From Nocardia aurantiaca (GTDB lineage: Bacteria; Actinomycetota; Actinomycetes; Mycobacteriales; Mycobacteriaceae): 64,000 nucleotides of DNA. The stretch covers positions 434,001-498,000 of the forward strand of contig NZ_WMBB01000003.1 of the NCBI RefSeq assembly GCF_009708175.1, written 5' to 3'. The notes under the pieces were generated by a model, which saw only the letters and a list, made by a program, of their open reading frames with translations, was not told the origin of the DNA and searched no databases. Each line of letters opens with the position of its first letter. Positions within the stretch are counted from its first letter, which is position 1. The translations under genes and the position numbers were made by a program. Below are positions 18,582-28,954 of this stretch, piece by piece.

Positions 18582-20381
18582 CTAGCCGGGCAGCACCGGA
18601 ATCGCGTTGGCCCCCAATCCCGGAACTTCGCGCCAGTAGTCCTCGCGCCCTTCGGGATTGCGGGTCAACTCGAGCACGGCGCGCGAGTCGGCCACGTACT
18701 CCTGGTCCGGGGAGGCGGTCAGCACGCGCACCGGCGGGGTGAGGTTCTGGGAGGTCTGGGCCCGGAACTCGGAGCCGTCCACCAGGACCCCGGCCACCGG
18801 GTCCACAGTGCCGTCGCGGCCCACGATGACCTTCTCATCGGTGAGCCAGTCGATGGACACCGCGGGCGTGCTCAGCCCGATCGCCAGCGGCAGCGCCGAG
18901 GACAGCGCGAACTTCCCGTTCGCCTGCGGCACCACCACGGCGACGTACACCTTGCCGTTGGCGATGATGGCCGCCCGCGCCCCGGAGGGCGAGATGCGCA
19001 GCTCAGTGATGGGCGTGCGCGGCGAGGCCGATGTGGACGCCGCGGCGATCAAGGCGGTGGTGTCGACGTCCTGCACCGACACATTGCCGGTGGTGCGGTC
19101 GTGCACGGCCCGGATCACCCGGTCGCCGTCCACCACCGACCAGGCCGAGCTGCCGTCGGCGGGCCAGGTGGGCCGGGTGAAGGTGTCGCCGGTGGCGACC
19201 GGAAAGCCCTGCCCGTCATAGGTTCCGATGATCAGGGTGCGCTCTGGTTCCGGGTCCGGGCGGCCGGACTTGGCGACCGCGGCGACCAGCTGCCCGTCCG
19301 GCGACAGGCCCACCGATTGCAGGGTGTGGGTGGCGCCGAAGAAGCCCGGGGCGGGCGTTATTCCGCTGTCGGTGACGGCCACCAGCGATCCGTCGCGCAC
19401 GGCGTGCACGCCGACGCGGTTGCGCGCGATCGCGTCCGGGCCCTTCGCCTCCACGTCACTGTGCTGCCAGCCGTTGGCGTATCTGTCGTCGAGCGGTTTG
19501 CCGTCGGCATTGAGCAGGTAGGGCCCGAGCACGTCGGCGCCGGAGAGGGTGAGCACCACCTGCGCGGCCAGCAGGTTCCGGGTCGCCGGGTCGAGGGCAG
19601 TCGCGCCGGAGAAGTCGACGCTCAGGCCGCCGCCTCCGACGCCGACATTGTCGCGATCGCCATCGGCCTTGGTGATCGGCGCGCGCAGTGCCACCGGCGC
19701 GCCCATGGGGTTGTGCACGGCGGCCGCGAGGGCGGACTGGGGGCCCTCGGTGAGCAGGCCGAGCAGCCGCTGTGCCAACTGGTCCTTGCGGGCGGAGATC
19801 CAGCGCAGGTCGGGCACCATGGCCAGCCCGGTCAGATTGGGGAAGAACAGCGAATAGCGGTGGTAGGACTTGGCGAACGCGGCCTGTTCGACGATCACGC
19901 CGGACGGCAGATCCTTGATCCGCCACTCGCCGTCGATCTTCTCCATGTCGATCTTGGTTTCCAGGGTGCCATCGCTGACCCGGTAGGAGCCGTCCGCGGC
20001 CAGTTCGCCGATCCGGCGCGCTCGGACCACATAGGTGGCCGTGTCACCGCTGCGGGATTCTCGCAGGGTGTTGGGTTGCGAGTCGATGATGGTGGTGCTC
20101 GCCGAGTCGTCCCACTGCGCATCGGCCGCGGGCGAGAGGAACTGCCGGGCCGCCTGATGCCGGTTGGACGGATCGGCCGTGGCGGCCATGAAGTCCAGCA
20201 GCAACTGCTCGGGCTCCCGCCCGGCGACGGGCGGCATCGGCGCGGCGCTGGTGGTCTGGTGATCCAGGCTGCCCAGCGCCTGCGGAGCCGAGGAATCCGG
20301 CATGCTCGCGCAGGCGCTGACGCTGAGCAGGCAGCCGAGCACCACCAGGGCCCGGCGTAGGCCCGCCGACGGCCGCCTCAT
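18582..20381 (-). CDS. lpqB: Lipoprotein LpqB, MtrAB accessory protein
   Basis: 599 residues. The signal peptide ends in a lipobox VSAC with the lipidated Cys at residue 24, so it is anchored outside the membrane. A GerMN-like domain follows, then a predicted beta-propeller in the C-terminal half. In mycobacteria LpqB interacts with the sensor kinase MtrB and affects MtrA phosphorylation and cell division. The ATG overlaps the mtrB stop by four bases, which shows translational coupling, and the order mtrA-mtrB-lpqB is the canonical one. Confidence 0.95.
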   Translation of the reverse strand: MRRPSAGLRRALVVLGCLLSVSACASMPDSSAPQALGSLDHQTTSAAPMPPVAGREPEQLLLDFMAATADPSNRHQAARQFLSPAADAQWDDSASTTIIDSQPNTLRESRSGDTATYVVRARRIGELAADGSYRVSDGTLETKIDMEKIDGEWRIKDLPSGVIVEQAAFAKSYHRYSLFFPNLTGLAMVPDLRWISARKDQLAQRLLGLLTEGPQSALAAAVHNPMGAPVALRAPITKADGDRDNVGVGGGGLSVDFSGATALDPATRNLLAAQVVLTLSGADVLGPYLLNADGKPLDDRYANGWQHSDVEAKGPDAIARNRVGVHAVRDGSLVAVTDSGITPAPGFFGATHTLQSVGLSPDGQLVAAVAKSGRPDPEPERTLIIGTYDGQGFPVATGDTFTRPTWPADGSSAWSVVDGDRVIRAVHDRTTGNVSVQDVDTTALIAAASTSASPRTPITELRISPSGARAAIIANGKVYVAVVVPQANGKFALSSALPLAIGLSTPAVSIDWLTDEKVIVGRDGTVDPVAGVLVDGSEFRAQTSQNLTPPVRVLTASPDQEYVADSRAVLELTRNPEGREDYWREVPGLGANAIPVLPG

Positions 20382-22318
20382 GATTGGCCGTCGCCCTGAG
20401 CTGCCGGCACCGAGCCGCCGGAAGCGTCACGGCCCGAAGCGGTTCCGTCTGCGGCGGAATCATCCTCTGCGGCATGGCTTTCTCCGACGGCGGAGGGGAA
20501 TTCCGGGGCGATGGTGTCGAATCCCGGTTCCCCGTCCCCGGTTTCCGCGCTCGGCGCCTCGGATCCGCGTTCGGCCGGGGCGCTCTCGGGCGCGGATCCC
20601 GGTTCCAGTGCGGCGGGCGCGGATTCGAGCACCGCCGCGACGGAGGCGATGGCCGCCGGGGCGGCGTCCGAGCCCGCGATATCCAGGGCCAGCTGTTCGG
20701 GCGAGACCGCGCCGCGAATCCTGGGCGGTTCCAACGACAGTGGGCTGGGGCCGAGTTTGCGGCCGCGGACCATCGGCAGGGTGAGCCGGAAGCTCGCGCC
20801 CACGCCGATCTCGCCCCACGCCTCGAGCTTGCCATCGTGCAGGTTGGCGTCCTCGACGCTGATGGACAGGCCCAGGCCGGTGCCGCCGGAGCGGCGCATG
20901 CGCGAGGGGTCGGAGCGCCAGAAGCGGTTGAACACCAGCTTCTCCTCGCCGGGCCGCAGACCCACGCCCTGGTCGCGCACCACGATGGCGAGGGCGTTGG
21001 CGTCCGCGTCGCCGCGCATGCGCATGAGCACCGGCTTGCCCTCGCTGTGGTCGATGGCATTGGCGAGCAGATTGCGCAGCACGCGTTCGACGCGGCGCGG
21101 ATCCACCTCGGCCACAAGGGGTTCCTCGGGCAGGTCGACCACCAGTTCGACGCCGGTCTCCTTGGCCAGGTGCCGCACCGTGGAGACCGCGGCCCGCGCG
21201 CACATGCGCACGTCCAGCGATTCCACTTGCAGCTCGGCCACACCCGCGTCGTGGCGGCTGATCTCGAGCAGGTCGTTGAGCAGCCCCTCGAAGCGGTCGA
21301 GTTCGTTGACGAGCAGTTCGGCCGAGCGCGCCAGGGCCGGGTCCAGATCGTCGCTGGATCCGTGGATGAGGTCGGCTGCCATGCGCACCGTGGTCAACGG
21401 TGTACGCAGTTCATGGCTGACGTCGGAGGTGAAGCGGCGCTGCAGATTTCCGAACTCCTCGAGTTGGGTGATCTGATTGGACAGACTCTCGGCCATCTCG
21501 TTGAACGACATGGCGAGCCTCGCCATGTCGTCCTCACCGCGCACCAGCATGCGCTCCTTGAGCCGTCCGTCGGCGAAACGACTCGCGATCCGCGCCGCGG
21601 ATCTGATGGGCAGAACCACCTGCCGCGTCACCAGCGCCGTGATGGCCGCCAGCAGGACCAGCAGCACGATGCCGCCGATGAGCATGGTGCCGCGCATGAG
21701 CGCGAGGCTGCGCTGCTCATTGGTGAGCGGGAAGATCAGGTAGATCTCCAGCGAGTCGATATCGGCCGAGGGGCTGCCGATGATCAGCGCCGAACCCTTG
21801 TATCCATCCGGGCTGGAGACCGTGGCGAACTGATAGGAGACCTGCCGCTGCTTGACGAATTGGCGTAGCTCGGCGGGGATCTCCTGGATGGCGCCCGAGG
21901 TGATCTCCTGCCCGCTGTCCCCCGTCATGGCCAGGACCGCCTCGTAACTGCCTGCGGCGCCGCCGGTTTGGGTCCCGCCGGCGCTGCTGAACAGCGCGCG
22001 GCGGGCATCGTCCAGACGACTCTGCTGAGTGCCCGAATCGTGCACACCGGTCAGTTGATTCTGAACGGTATTGCGGGCGCGGCCCATTTCCTCCACGGCC
22101 GCGTTGATCTTCGCGTCCAACAACCGGTCGGTGATCTGACTCGTGAGCACAACGCCCAGAATCGTGATGACGATCAGCGACAGGGTGAGTGTGGACACGA
22201 CGACACGCAACTGCAGCGAACGCCGCCACACATGGCCCAGTTGCTCGCCCAGATTGCGGAACCAGGCCACTGCTACCGCCAGCCACCGCTGAACGCGGTT
22301 TCTGGAGCCAGCGATCAC
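20378..22318 (-). CDS. mtrB: Sensor histidine kinase MtrB
   Basis: A membrane kinase that phosphorylates MtrA and links the cell cycle and osmotic stress to envelope genes. It has 646 residues against about 567 in M. tuberculosis. Near the start are [20 protein letters not shown] (first membrane helix), an extracytoplasmic domain, a second helix followed by HAMP, then the H box [18 protein letters not shown], an N box with LLANAIDHS, and G boxes DQGVGL and GGTGLGLSI. The C-terminal 120 residues are a low-complexity Ala/Pro/Glu/Ser tail rich in acidic residues, not present in the mycobacterial protein. GTG 22318 overlaps the mtrA stop (GTGA), and the sequence upstream in frame is antisense-like. 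Confidence 0.95.
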   Translation of the reverse strand: MIAGSRNRVQRWLAVAVAWFRNLGEQLGHVWRRSLQLRVVVSTLTLSLIVITILGVVLTSQITDRLLDAKINAAVEEMGRARNTVQNQLTGVHDSGTQQSRLDDARRALFSSAGGTQTGGAAGSYEAVLAMTGDSGQEITSGAIQEIPAELRQFVKQRQVSYQFATVSSPDGYKGSALIIGSPSADIDSLEIYLIFPLTNEQRSLALMRGTMLIGGIVLLVLLAAITALVTRQVVLPIRSAARIASRFADGRLKERMLVRGEDDMARLAMSFNEMAESLSNQITQLEEFGNLQRRFTSDVSHELRTPLTTVRMAADLIHGSSDDLDPALARSAELLVNELDRFEGLLNDLLEISRHDAGVAELQVESLDVRMCARAAVSTVRHLAKETGVELVVDLPEEPLVAEVDPRRVERVLRNLLANAIDHSEGKPVLMRMRGDADANALAIVVRDQGVGLRPGEEKLVFNRFWRSDPSRMRRSGGTGLGLSISVEDANLHDGKLEAWGEIGVGASFRLTLPMVRGRKLGPSPLSLEPPRIRGAVSPEQLALDIAGSDAAPAAIASVAAVLESAPAALEPGSAPESAPAERGSEAPSAETGDGEPGFDTIAPEFPSAVGESHAAEDDSAADGTASGRDASGGSVPAAQGDGQS

Positions 22319-22992
22319 GGCGGTCCGGCCTTGTAGCCCACACCTCGGACGGTCAGCACGATCTCGGGGTTCTCCGGATCCTTCTCCACCTTGGCGCGCA
22401 ACCGCTGCACGTGCACATTGACCAGGCGGGTGTCGGCGGCGTGCCGATAGCCCCAGACCTGTTCCAGCAGCACTTCGCGGGTGAACACTTGGCGCGGCTT
22501 GCGGGCCAGCGCCACCAGCAGATCGAACTCCAGCGGAGTCAGCGAGATCTGCTGGCCGCCGCGGGTCACCTTGTGCGCGGGCACGTCGATGACAATGTCG
22601 GCGATGGACAGCAGCTCCTGCGGCTCCTCCTCGGTGCGGCGCAGACGGGCCCGCACCCGGGCCACGAGTTCCTTCGGCTTGAACGGCTTGACGATGTAAT
22701 CGTCCGCACCGCTTTCCAAACCCAGGACGACGTCGACCGTGTCGGTCTTCGCCGTCAGCATCACGATCGGCACTCCCGAGTCGGCTCGCAGCACCCGGCA
22801 CACATCGATGCCGTTCATGCCGGGCAGCATGAGATCCAGCAACACGAGGTCCGGACGCAGCTCCCGGACCGCGGTCAGCGCCTGCGTGCCATCGCCGACG
22901 ACGTGGGGGTCGAAACCCTCACCGCGTAGGACGATCGTGAGCATCTCAGCGAGTGCCATATCGTCGTCGACGACCAGAATCTTCGGCTTCAT
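22315..22992 (-). CDS. mtrA: Response regulator MtrA
   Basis: An OmpR-family DNA-binding regulator of 225 residues. The receiver domain has the acidic pocket VVDDD (8-11), the phospho-acceptor Asp53 in [10 protein letters not shown] and the lysine of IVKPFKP. The C-terminal winged helix runs to the family ending [10 protein letters not shown]. It controls cell-division, peptidoglycan-hydrolase and replication genes in mycobacteria and is generally essential there. The ATG 22992 gives the [11 protein letters not shown] start typical of MtrA. A GGAGAGGTG stretch lies some 14 bases upstream. It shares a four-base overlap with mtrB. Confidence 0.97.
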   Translation of the reverse strand: MKPKILVVDDDMALAEMLTIVLRGEGFDPHVVGDGTQALTAVRELRPDLVLLDLMLPGMNGIDVCRVLRADSGVPIVMLTAKTDTVDVVLGLESGADDYIVKPFKPKELVARVRARLRRTEEEPQELLSIADIVIDVPAHKVTRGGQQISLTPLEFDLLVALARKPRQVFTREVLLEQVWGYRHAADTRLVNVHVQRLRAKVEKDPENPEIVLTVRGVGYKAGPP

Positions 22993-23070
22993 AACGTCTA
23001 GTTTGTCACCTCTCCGGTTCTGATTCGGCCGCCACGCCAACACTCGTGACCTGTCGGCGCACATCCAACC

Positions 23071-23718
23071 CTATCCAGCAACAATTTCCGCGAGGCGCGC
23101 GGCCAGTGTTGCCGGATCGTCACCGCTCCGATGTACCCACCACGGTCCGTGCCAGTTGATTTCGGCCAGCTCACGGTAGACAGTACCGGTGCGACGCTGC
23201 AGTCCCCCGTCTTTCTCGTAGGCGTCCAAAGCGCGTGCGGCATCGGCCTGCCCGCGCAGGCGGGCGCGCTCCTCGGCGACATCGACCGGAACATCCAGGA
23301 GAATCTGGACATCCGGGGCGGGCAATCCGAAGCGCTCGAACTCCAATTCCTCGATCCAGGCCACGATTTCGCCGTGCGCGTCCTGTTCCATGCGGGCCGC
23401 GGAGTAGGCCGCGTTGGAGGCGACATAGCGGTCCAGTAGCACGATGTCGTTGTCCGCCAGCAGTTTCGAGATTTCGTCGCGGGCATCGGCACGATCGAGG
23501 GCGAACAGCAGCGCCATGGCGTTCACGGACCGAGCGGTATCTCCATGGCCGCCGCGCAGCGCTTCGGCGGCGAGGTCCGCGTACACGGAGACGCCATAGC
23601 GCGGAAAGGCCAGGGTGGCGACGCGGAGTCCGCGGGCGCGCAGGGCGGTGACGACGGCATCGGTGAGCGTGCGTTTGCCCGCGCCGTCGAGGCCTTCCAC
23701 CGGAACCAGTGCACCCAT
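23071..23718 (-). CDS. tmk: dTMP kinase
   Basis: Phosphorylates dTMP to dTDP with ATP, the last specific step of dTTP synthesis. The 215-residue cytoplasmic protein has the P-loop GLDGAGKRTLT, the dTMP-site FPRYGVSVYADL, the DR(Y/H) motif LLDRYVASNAAYSAARM and a lid region. DGAGKRT has Arg after the P-loop lysine, as is usual in actinobacterial enzymes. It lies directly upstream of mtrA on the same strand, as in M. tuberculosis (Rv3247c), and its start is about 100 bases from the divergent phosphodiesterase gene. Confidence 0.95.
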   Translation of the reverse strand: MGALVPVEGLDGAGKRTLTDAVVTALRARGLRVATLAFPRYGVSVYADLAAEALRGGHGDTARSVNAMALLFALDRADARDEISKLLADNDIVLLDRYVASNAAYSAARMEQDAHGEIVAWIEELEFERFGLPAPDVQILLDVPVDVAEERARLRGQADAARALDAYEKDGGLQRRTGTVYRELAEINWHGPWWVHRSGDDPATLAARLAEIVAG

Positions 23719-23806
23719 GCCGAGAGACTACCGAATCCGCCGCGCCGAGCCCCGGCGGGATCCCGTTTATTCGAAAGGCCCGGATCTGCCGGAACCGATC
23801 GATTGC

Positions 23807-23812
23807 TATAGT
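23807..23812 (+). promoter_or_regulatory. Putative -10 element of the phosphodiesterase gene (leaderless)
   Basis: TATAGT is a near-consensus -10 hexamer and stands exactly 7 bases before the ATG at 23820. No ribosome binding site is present, so translation from a leaderless message is likely. Confidence 0.6.
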
Positions 23813-23819
23813 CCGGACC

Positions 23820-24914
23820 ATGGCTCCCGTCGATGTCATGTCGATGCAGTTCAAGCGCACTTTTGCGGTCTTCGGAGCAGCGGTTGCCATCCTCGGAACG
23901 GCGGCCTGCGGGAGTGGCTCGAGTGACGAGAATTCCTCGGTCACCGCCTCGCCCGACCCGAACCGTGCCTTCGACCTCCAGGCCCACCGCGGCGGGCGCG
24001 GTCTGACCATCGAGGAGTCCCTGCCGGGCTTCGCCAAGGCCATCGAAGTGGGCGTCAGCACCTTGGAGCTCGACATCGTGCTGACCAGGGATCAGGTACC
24101 GCTCATCTGGCACGACCCCATCGTCCAGGCCGAGAAGTGCGCCGACACCGCACCGGCGTTTCCGAGCGATCCGCAGTACCCCTACGTCGGCAAGGTCGTC
24201 CACGATCTCACCTACGACCAGGTCCACACCCTCGACTGCGGCACGAAGCTCGCGGGTTTCCCGGAGGCGCAGGCACTTCCGGGCAACAGGATCGCCAGGC
24301 TGTCCGAGTTGTTCGATCTGGTGCGGACCTACCCGGGCGCGTTCGACACGCTGCGCTACAACGTGGAGACCAAGATCGAGGCCGCGCACCCCGAACAGTC
24401 GGCCACACCCGGGGAATTCGTCGACGTCATCCTCGACACCGTCGAGCGGGCCGGGGCCACCGGGAACGTGGAGATCCAGAGCTTCGACTGGCGCAGCCTG
24501 CCGCTGGTGAAGGCGAAGAACTCCGCCATCCCCACCGTCGCCCTCTACGACGACACGACATTCACACCGAACAGCCCATGGCTCGGCCCCATTCGCTATG
24601 CGGACCACCCCGGCGACCCGCTGGGCGCGATCAAGGCCCTGGGCGCGAACATCTCGTCGCCCGCCTACGCGAACCCTCGGGACAGTGCGGCCAAGGTCGG
24701 CGACGAGGACGTCGAACTCACCACCACCGCCGAATACGTCCGCAAGGCCCACGATCGCGGCATCAAGGTCATCCCCTGGACCGTGAACGACAAGACCGCC
24801 ATCGGCCTGATCCTCGACCAGGGCGTGGACGGCATCATCACCGACTATCCGAACCGCGCCCGGGAAGTCATGCGGGAGAAGGGCTATCCCCTCCCGAAAT
24901 CCTTTCACAGATAA
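23820..24914 (+). CDS. Glycerophosphodiester phosphodiesterase, lipoprotein
   Basis: Hydrolyses glycerophosphodiesters to glycerol-3-phosphate and an alcohol, outside the membrane. The 364-residue product has a signal peptide ending LGTAAC, a lipobox. The catalytic domain begins with the AHRGG motif, followed by TLELDIVLTRDQVPLIWHDP carrying the metal and catalytic residues, and ends with the GVDGIITDYPNRA motif of the family. The active site appears intact. Two later in-frame ATGs (23838 and 23844) are possible starts. The first is preferred because a -10 element lies 7 bases before it. It is divergent from tmk. Confidence 0.9.
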   Translation: MAPVDVMSMQFKRTFAVFGAAVAILGTAACGSGSSDENSSVTASPDPNRAFDLQAHRGGRGLTIEESLPGFAKAIEVGVSTLELDIVLTRDQVPLIWHDPIVQAEKCADTAPAFPSDPQYPYVGKVVHDLTYDQVHTLDCGTKLAGFPEAQALPGNRIARLSELFDLVRTYPGAFDTLRYNVETKIEAAHPEQSATPGEFVDVILDTVERAGATGNVEIQSFDWRSLPLVKAKNSAIPTVALYDDTTFTPNSPWLGPIRYADHPGDPLGAIKALGANISSPAYANPRDSAAKVGDEDVELTTTAEYVRKAHDRGIKVIPWTVNDKTAIGLILDQGVDGIITDYPNRAREVMREKGYPLPKSFHR

Positions 24915-24993
24915 CCCGCGCAAATCCGAAACGCTCGCCATTCAACTCTTGTAGGGTCCGATCCACCACTCCCCCCGCAAGGAGCGCAACCTG

Positions 24994-25263
24994 ATGAAGT
25001 CTCGCTTCACCTACTCCCTCGCCGCCGCCGCGATCACCGCCGCGGCCCTTTCCACGGCCGGGACCGCGACAGCTGCTCCGGTCTCCTTGGACCCCGCCGC
25101 CCCGATCGCCGACTCCGGTTCGTCCTCGCCCACGTCGGGCTCGGGCGGCTCGGGCTCGAGCAATGTGCTCGGCACCGGTTCGAGCGCCAGTGAACTGATC
25201 AACGCCGCCATCTGCACCATCCAGGGCAAGAAATGGATACCGCTGCTCGACGTCTGCATCTAG
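24994..25263 (+). CDS. Small secreted serine/glycine-rich protein
   Basis: 89 residues. A signal peptide MKSRFTYSLAAAAITAAALS with ATAAP cleavage comes first, then a 35-residue linker of Ser and Gly, then a C-terminal 25-residue segment with two cysteines (AICTIQGKKW...LLDVCI) that could form a disulphide. AAGGAG lies 10 bases before the ATG. The C-terminal pattern recurs in small nocardial exported proteins, but I know no function. A long hairpin follows the stop codon. Confidence 0.75.
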   Translation: MKSRFTYSLAAAAITAAALSTAGTATAAPVSLDPAAPIADSGSSSPTSGSGGSGSSNVLGTGSSASELINAAICTIQGKKWIPLLDVCI

Positions 25264-25282
25264 CAGAGGCAACGCGAAAAAC

Positions 25283-25319
25283 ACTGTGCCGCCGACCTTC
25301 CCGAGGTCGGCGGCACAGT
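25283..25319 (-). terminator. Terminator of ahcY, shared with the secreted-protein gene
   Basis: A 16-base perfect stem (25283-25298 with 25304-25319) and five-base loop. Reading from ahcY it is followed by a GTTTTTCG tract, so it is a good intrinsic terminator for that strand. It probably also stops the convergent small gene. Confidence 0.85.
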
Positions 25320-25330
25320 CGTCTGTTGCG

Positions 25331-26806
<1,476 letters not shown>

Positions 26807-26839
26807 CTGCCTCTCCTGGTCGGCTGGTTCCCCCAAACC

Positions 26840-27997
26840 CTACGCGGCGGCCGGGTACGCGTACTCGGCGAGGATGCGCTCCCGCTTGCGGGGCTGAATA
26901 TTGGCCTGGCTCACATCGCCCGAGTAGTGGGCGAGCAGGCGCGGATCCATGATGGAGCGCCACAGCGGCGGGAACAACGCCAGCAGGATCATGGTGGCGT
27001 AGCCCGCGGGCAGCTGCGGGGCCTCCTCGGAAGTGCGCAGCGTCTGGTACCGACGTCCAGGATTGGCGTGGTGGTCGCTGTGCCGCTGGAGATGGAACAG
27101 GAAGATATTGGTGACCAGCCGGTCGCTGTTCCAGCTGTCGCGCGGGGAGCAGCGGGCCCAGTTGCCGTTGGGCCGTCTGCGCCGCAGCAGGCCGTAATGC
27201 TCGACGTAGTTGACGGTTTCGAGCAGGCCCGCGCCGATCACCGCCTGCAGCAGCAGATACGGCAGGATATGCCAGCCGTACACCGCCAGCAGCGCGCCGA
27301 ACAGCGCGGCGGTCATGGTCCACGCCTGCAGGATGTGGTTGTGGACGCTCCACCAGCGGTGGCCTCTTCGCCGCAGCCGCTCGCCTTCCAGGTGAACGGC
27401 CGAGCGGAAGCCCCCGATCACGCTGCGCGGCAGGAACTCCCACAGCGACTCCCCCATGCGCGCGCTGGCCGGATCGTCGGGCGTCGCGACGCGCGCGTGG
27501 TGGCCCTTGTTGTGCTCGACGAAGAAGTGCCCGTAGGCCGACTGCGCCAGCGCCATTTTCGACAGCCAGCGCTCCAGATGCTCGACCCGGTGGCCGAGCT
27601 CGTGCGCGGCGTTGATGCCGATGCCGCTGACGAACCCGAGGGTGGTCGCCAGCCCGAGCTTGTCCACCACCGACAGATCGTCGCCGGCCCACATGTAGGC
27701 GGCAATGATCAAGCCGATCATCTGGATCGGCAGGAACATATAGGTGCACCAGCGGTAATACCGGTCATTGGAGAGTAATTCGTAGTCCTCGTCGCGTGGA
27801 TTGGTGCCGTCTTCCCCGACGACACAGTCCAGCACCGGAATGACGATCAGAATGATGATCGGTCCGATCCACCAGAACACCTCCAGCTTGGTGTGGAGCA
27901 CCAGCTGCGAAGGCAGCAGCGCGCACCCGGGGGCGATCAACCCTAATACCCACAGGTGGCGTTTCGGATCCGGCGAACCCAACCGTTTGCCGACCAT
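26840..27997 (-). CDS. alkB: Alkane 1-monooxygenase (AlkB)
   Basis: A membrane di-iron enzyme that hydroxylates the terminal carbon of alkanes, using electrons from rubredoxin. The histidine boxes are intact: HELGH, HNKGHH, NYVEHYGL and HSDHH. Several membrane helices lie at the N-terminus (LWVLGLIAPGCALLP, IGPIIILIVIPVLD). ATG 27997 is used. GTG 28003 and TTG 28021 are possible alternatives and only GCGGGG-type bases precede them. In M. tuberculosis and Rhodococcus two rubredoxin genes and a TetR gene follow alkB. Here ahcY follows after 33 bases and there is no fused rubredoxin domain, so its electron partner is encoded elsewhere. Confidence 0.93.
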   Translation of the reverse strand: MVGKRLGSPDPKRHLWVLGLIAPGCALLPSQLVLHTKLEVFWWIGPIIILIVIPVLDCVVGEDGTNPRDEDYELLSNDRYYRWCTYMFLPIQMIGLIIAAYMWAGDDLSVVDKLGLATTLGFVSGIGINAAHELGHRVEHLERWLSKMALAQSAYGHFFVEHNKGHHARVATPDDPASARMGESLWEFLPRSVIGGFRSAVHLEGERLRRRGHRWWSVHNHILQAWTMTAALFGALLAVYGWHILPYLLLQAVIGAGLLETVNYVEHYGLLRRRRPNGNWARCSPRDSWNSDRLVTNIFLFHLQRHSDHHANPGRRYQTLRTSEEAPQLPAGYATMILLALFPPLWRSIMDPRLLAHYSGDVSQANIQPRKRERILAEYAYPAAA

Positions 27998-28210
27998 TTG
28001 CACGTTTGCCCCGCTAATCAAATACCACGTCGAACTTCGCAGCTACATATCTTGGAACTTAGTCAGTGTTACAGCACCTCGTCGGACCGAAAGGTGGCAA
28101 CCGTTACATCATGAGCAGTCGGTTCTAGCGCAACCGACCATGTGGTTCGCGTCACTGCGCCTCGCGCGCAAACGGGTAGCGAAACCGAGCCCAGCGCAAC
28201 CACGCAAAAC

Positions 28211-28954
28211 TCAGCGCAACCATACATACCGAACCTGCGGCCGGCCGGTCCGACCATAGTCGGTTCTCCGTTCCACCATGCCGGCTTCGGCCATACGCTC
28301 CAGATAGCGCCACGCCGTCACCCGGGAGACCCCCACCGCGCGCCCCGCCTCACCCGCCGACAGACCGTCCGGGGCGGCCCGCACCGCCCGCGACACCTCG
28401 TCCATCGTCTGTGGCGCAATGCCTTTCGGCGAGGTCGGTCGCTGGTCCGGAGTGCGCAGCACGCCGAAGGCGCGATCGATGTCCTGCTGCGAGATCGCCG
28501 TCTCCCCGGCCGGCAGCGCCGCCCGGTACTCGACATAGCGGTCCAATTTCTCGCGGAACGCCGCGAAGGTGAAGGGCTTCAACAGATACAGCACCACGCC
28601 GTGTGAGACGGCGGAGCGCACCATGGCCAGATCGCGGGCGGAGGTGACGGCGATGACGTCGGGGCGCGGCCGCAGCACCGCCATCGCCGCGGCGACCGCG
28701 AGCCCGCTCATATCCGGCAAGCCGATGTCCATCAGCACCAAATCAACGGGGACGCCGGAAGATTGTGACCGTTTCGCGATCGAGATGGCATCACGTCCGG
28801 TATGCGCCGCCGCGACCACCGTGAAGCCCGGCACCCGCTCCACGTAAGAACGGTGTGCCGCAGCGATTTTCGGTTCGTCCTCGACGATCAGCACCCGGAT
28901 CGCGGAAGCGGCGGCGGGGCTCATCGCGCCGGGGTTCATCGCGGCGGCGCTCAT
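28211..28954 (-). CDS. Response regulator of the CitB/DcuR type
   Basis: 247 residues. The receiver domain has acidic pocket residues VEDEPK, the phospho-acceptor Asp in LVLMDIGLPD and the lysine of LLKPFTF. The C-terminal helix-turn-helix (LSAGEAGRAVGVSRVTAWRYLERMAEAG) is typical of CitB/DcuR regulators. These pair with CitA/DcuS kinases and switch on transport of citrate or C4-dicarboxylates. The gene overlaps the kinase stop by four bases (translational coupling). The dctA-type gene divergent from the kinase is the probable target. The first ~18 residues are Ala/Met-rich and a later start is possible. Confidence 0.9.
   Translation of the reverse strand: MSAAAMNPGAMSPAAASAIRVLIVEDEPKIAAAHRSYVERVPGFTVVAAAHTGRDAISIAKRSQSSGVPVDLVLMDIGLPDMSGLAVAAAMAVLRPRPDVIAVTSARDLAMVRSAVSHGVVLYLLKPFTFAAFREKLDRYVEYRAALPAGETAISQQDIDRAFGVLRTPDQRPTSPKGIAPQTMDEVSRAVRAAPDGLSAGEAGRAVGVSRVTAWRYLERMAEAGMVERRTDYGRTGRPQVRYVWLR

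Noticed and set aside
18459..20360. Long plus-strand frame over lpqB
   Set aside because: Antisense of a clear lipoprotein gene; Gly/Arg/Val-rich translation without family motifs.
23523..24941. Minus-strand frame over the phosphodiesterase gene
   Set aside because: Antisense of a gene with lipobox and intact active site; also collides with tmk.
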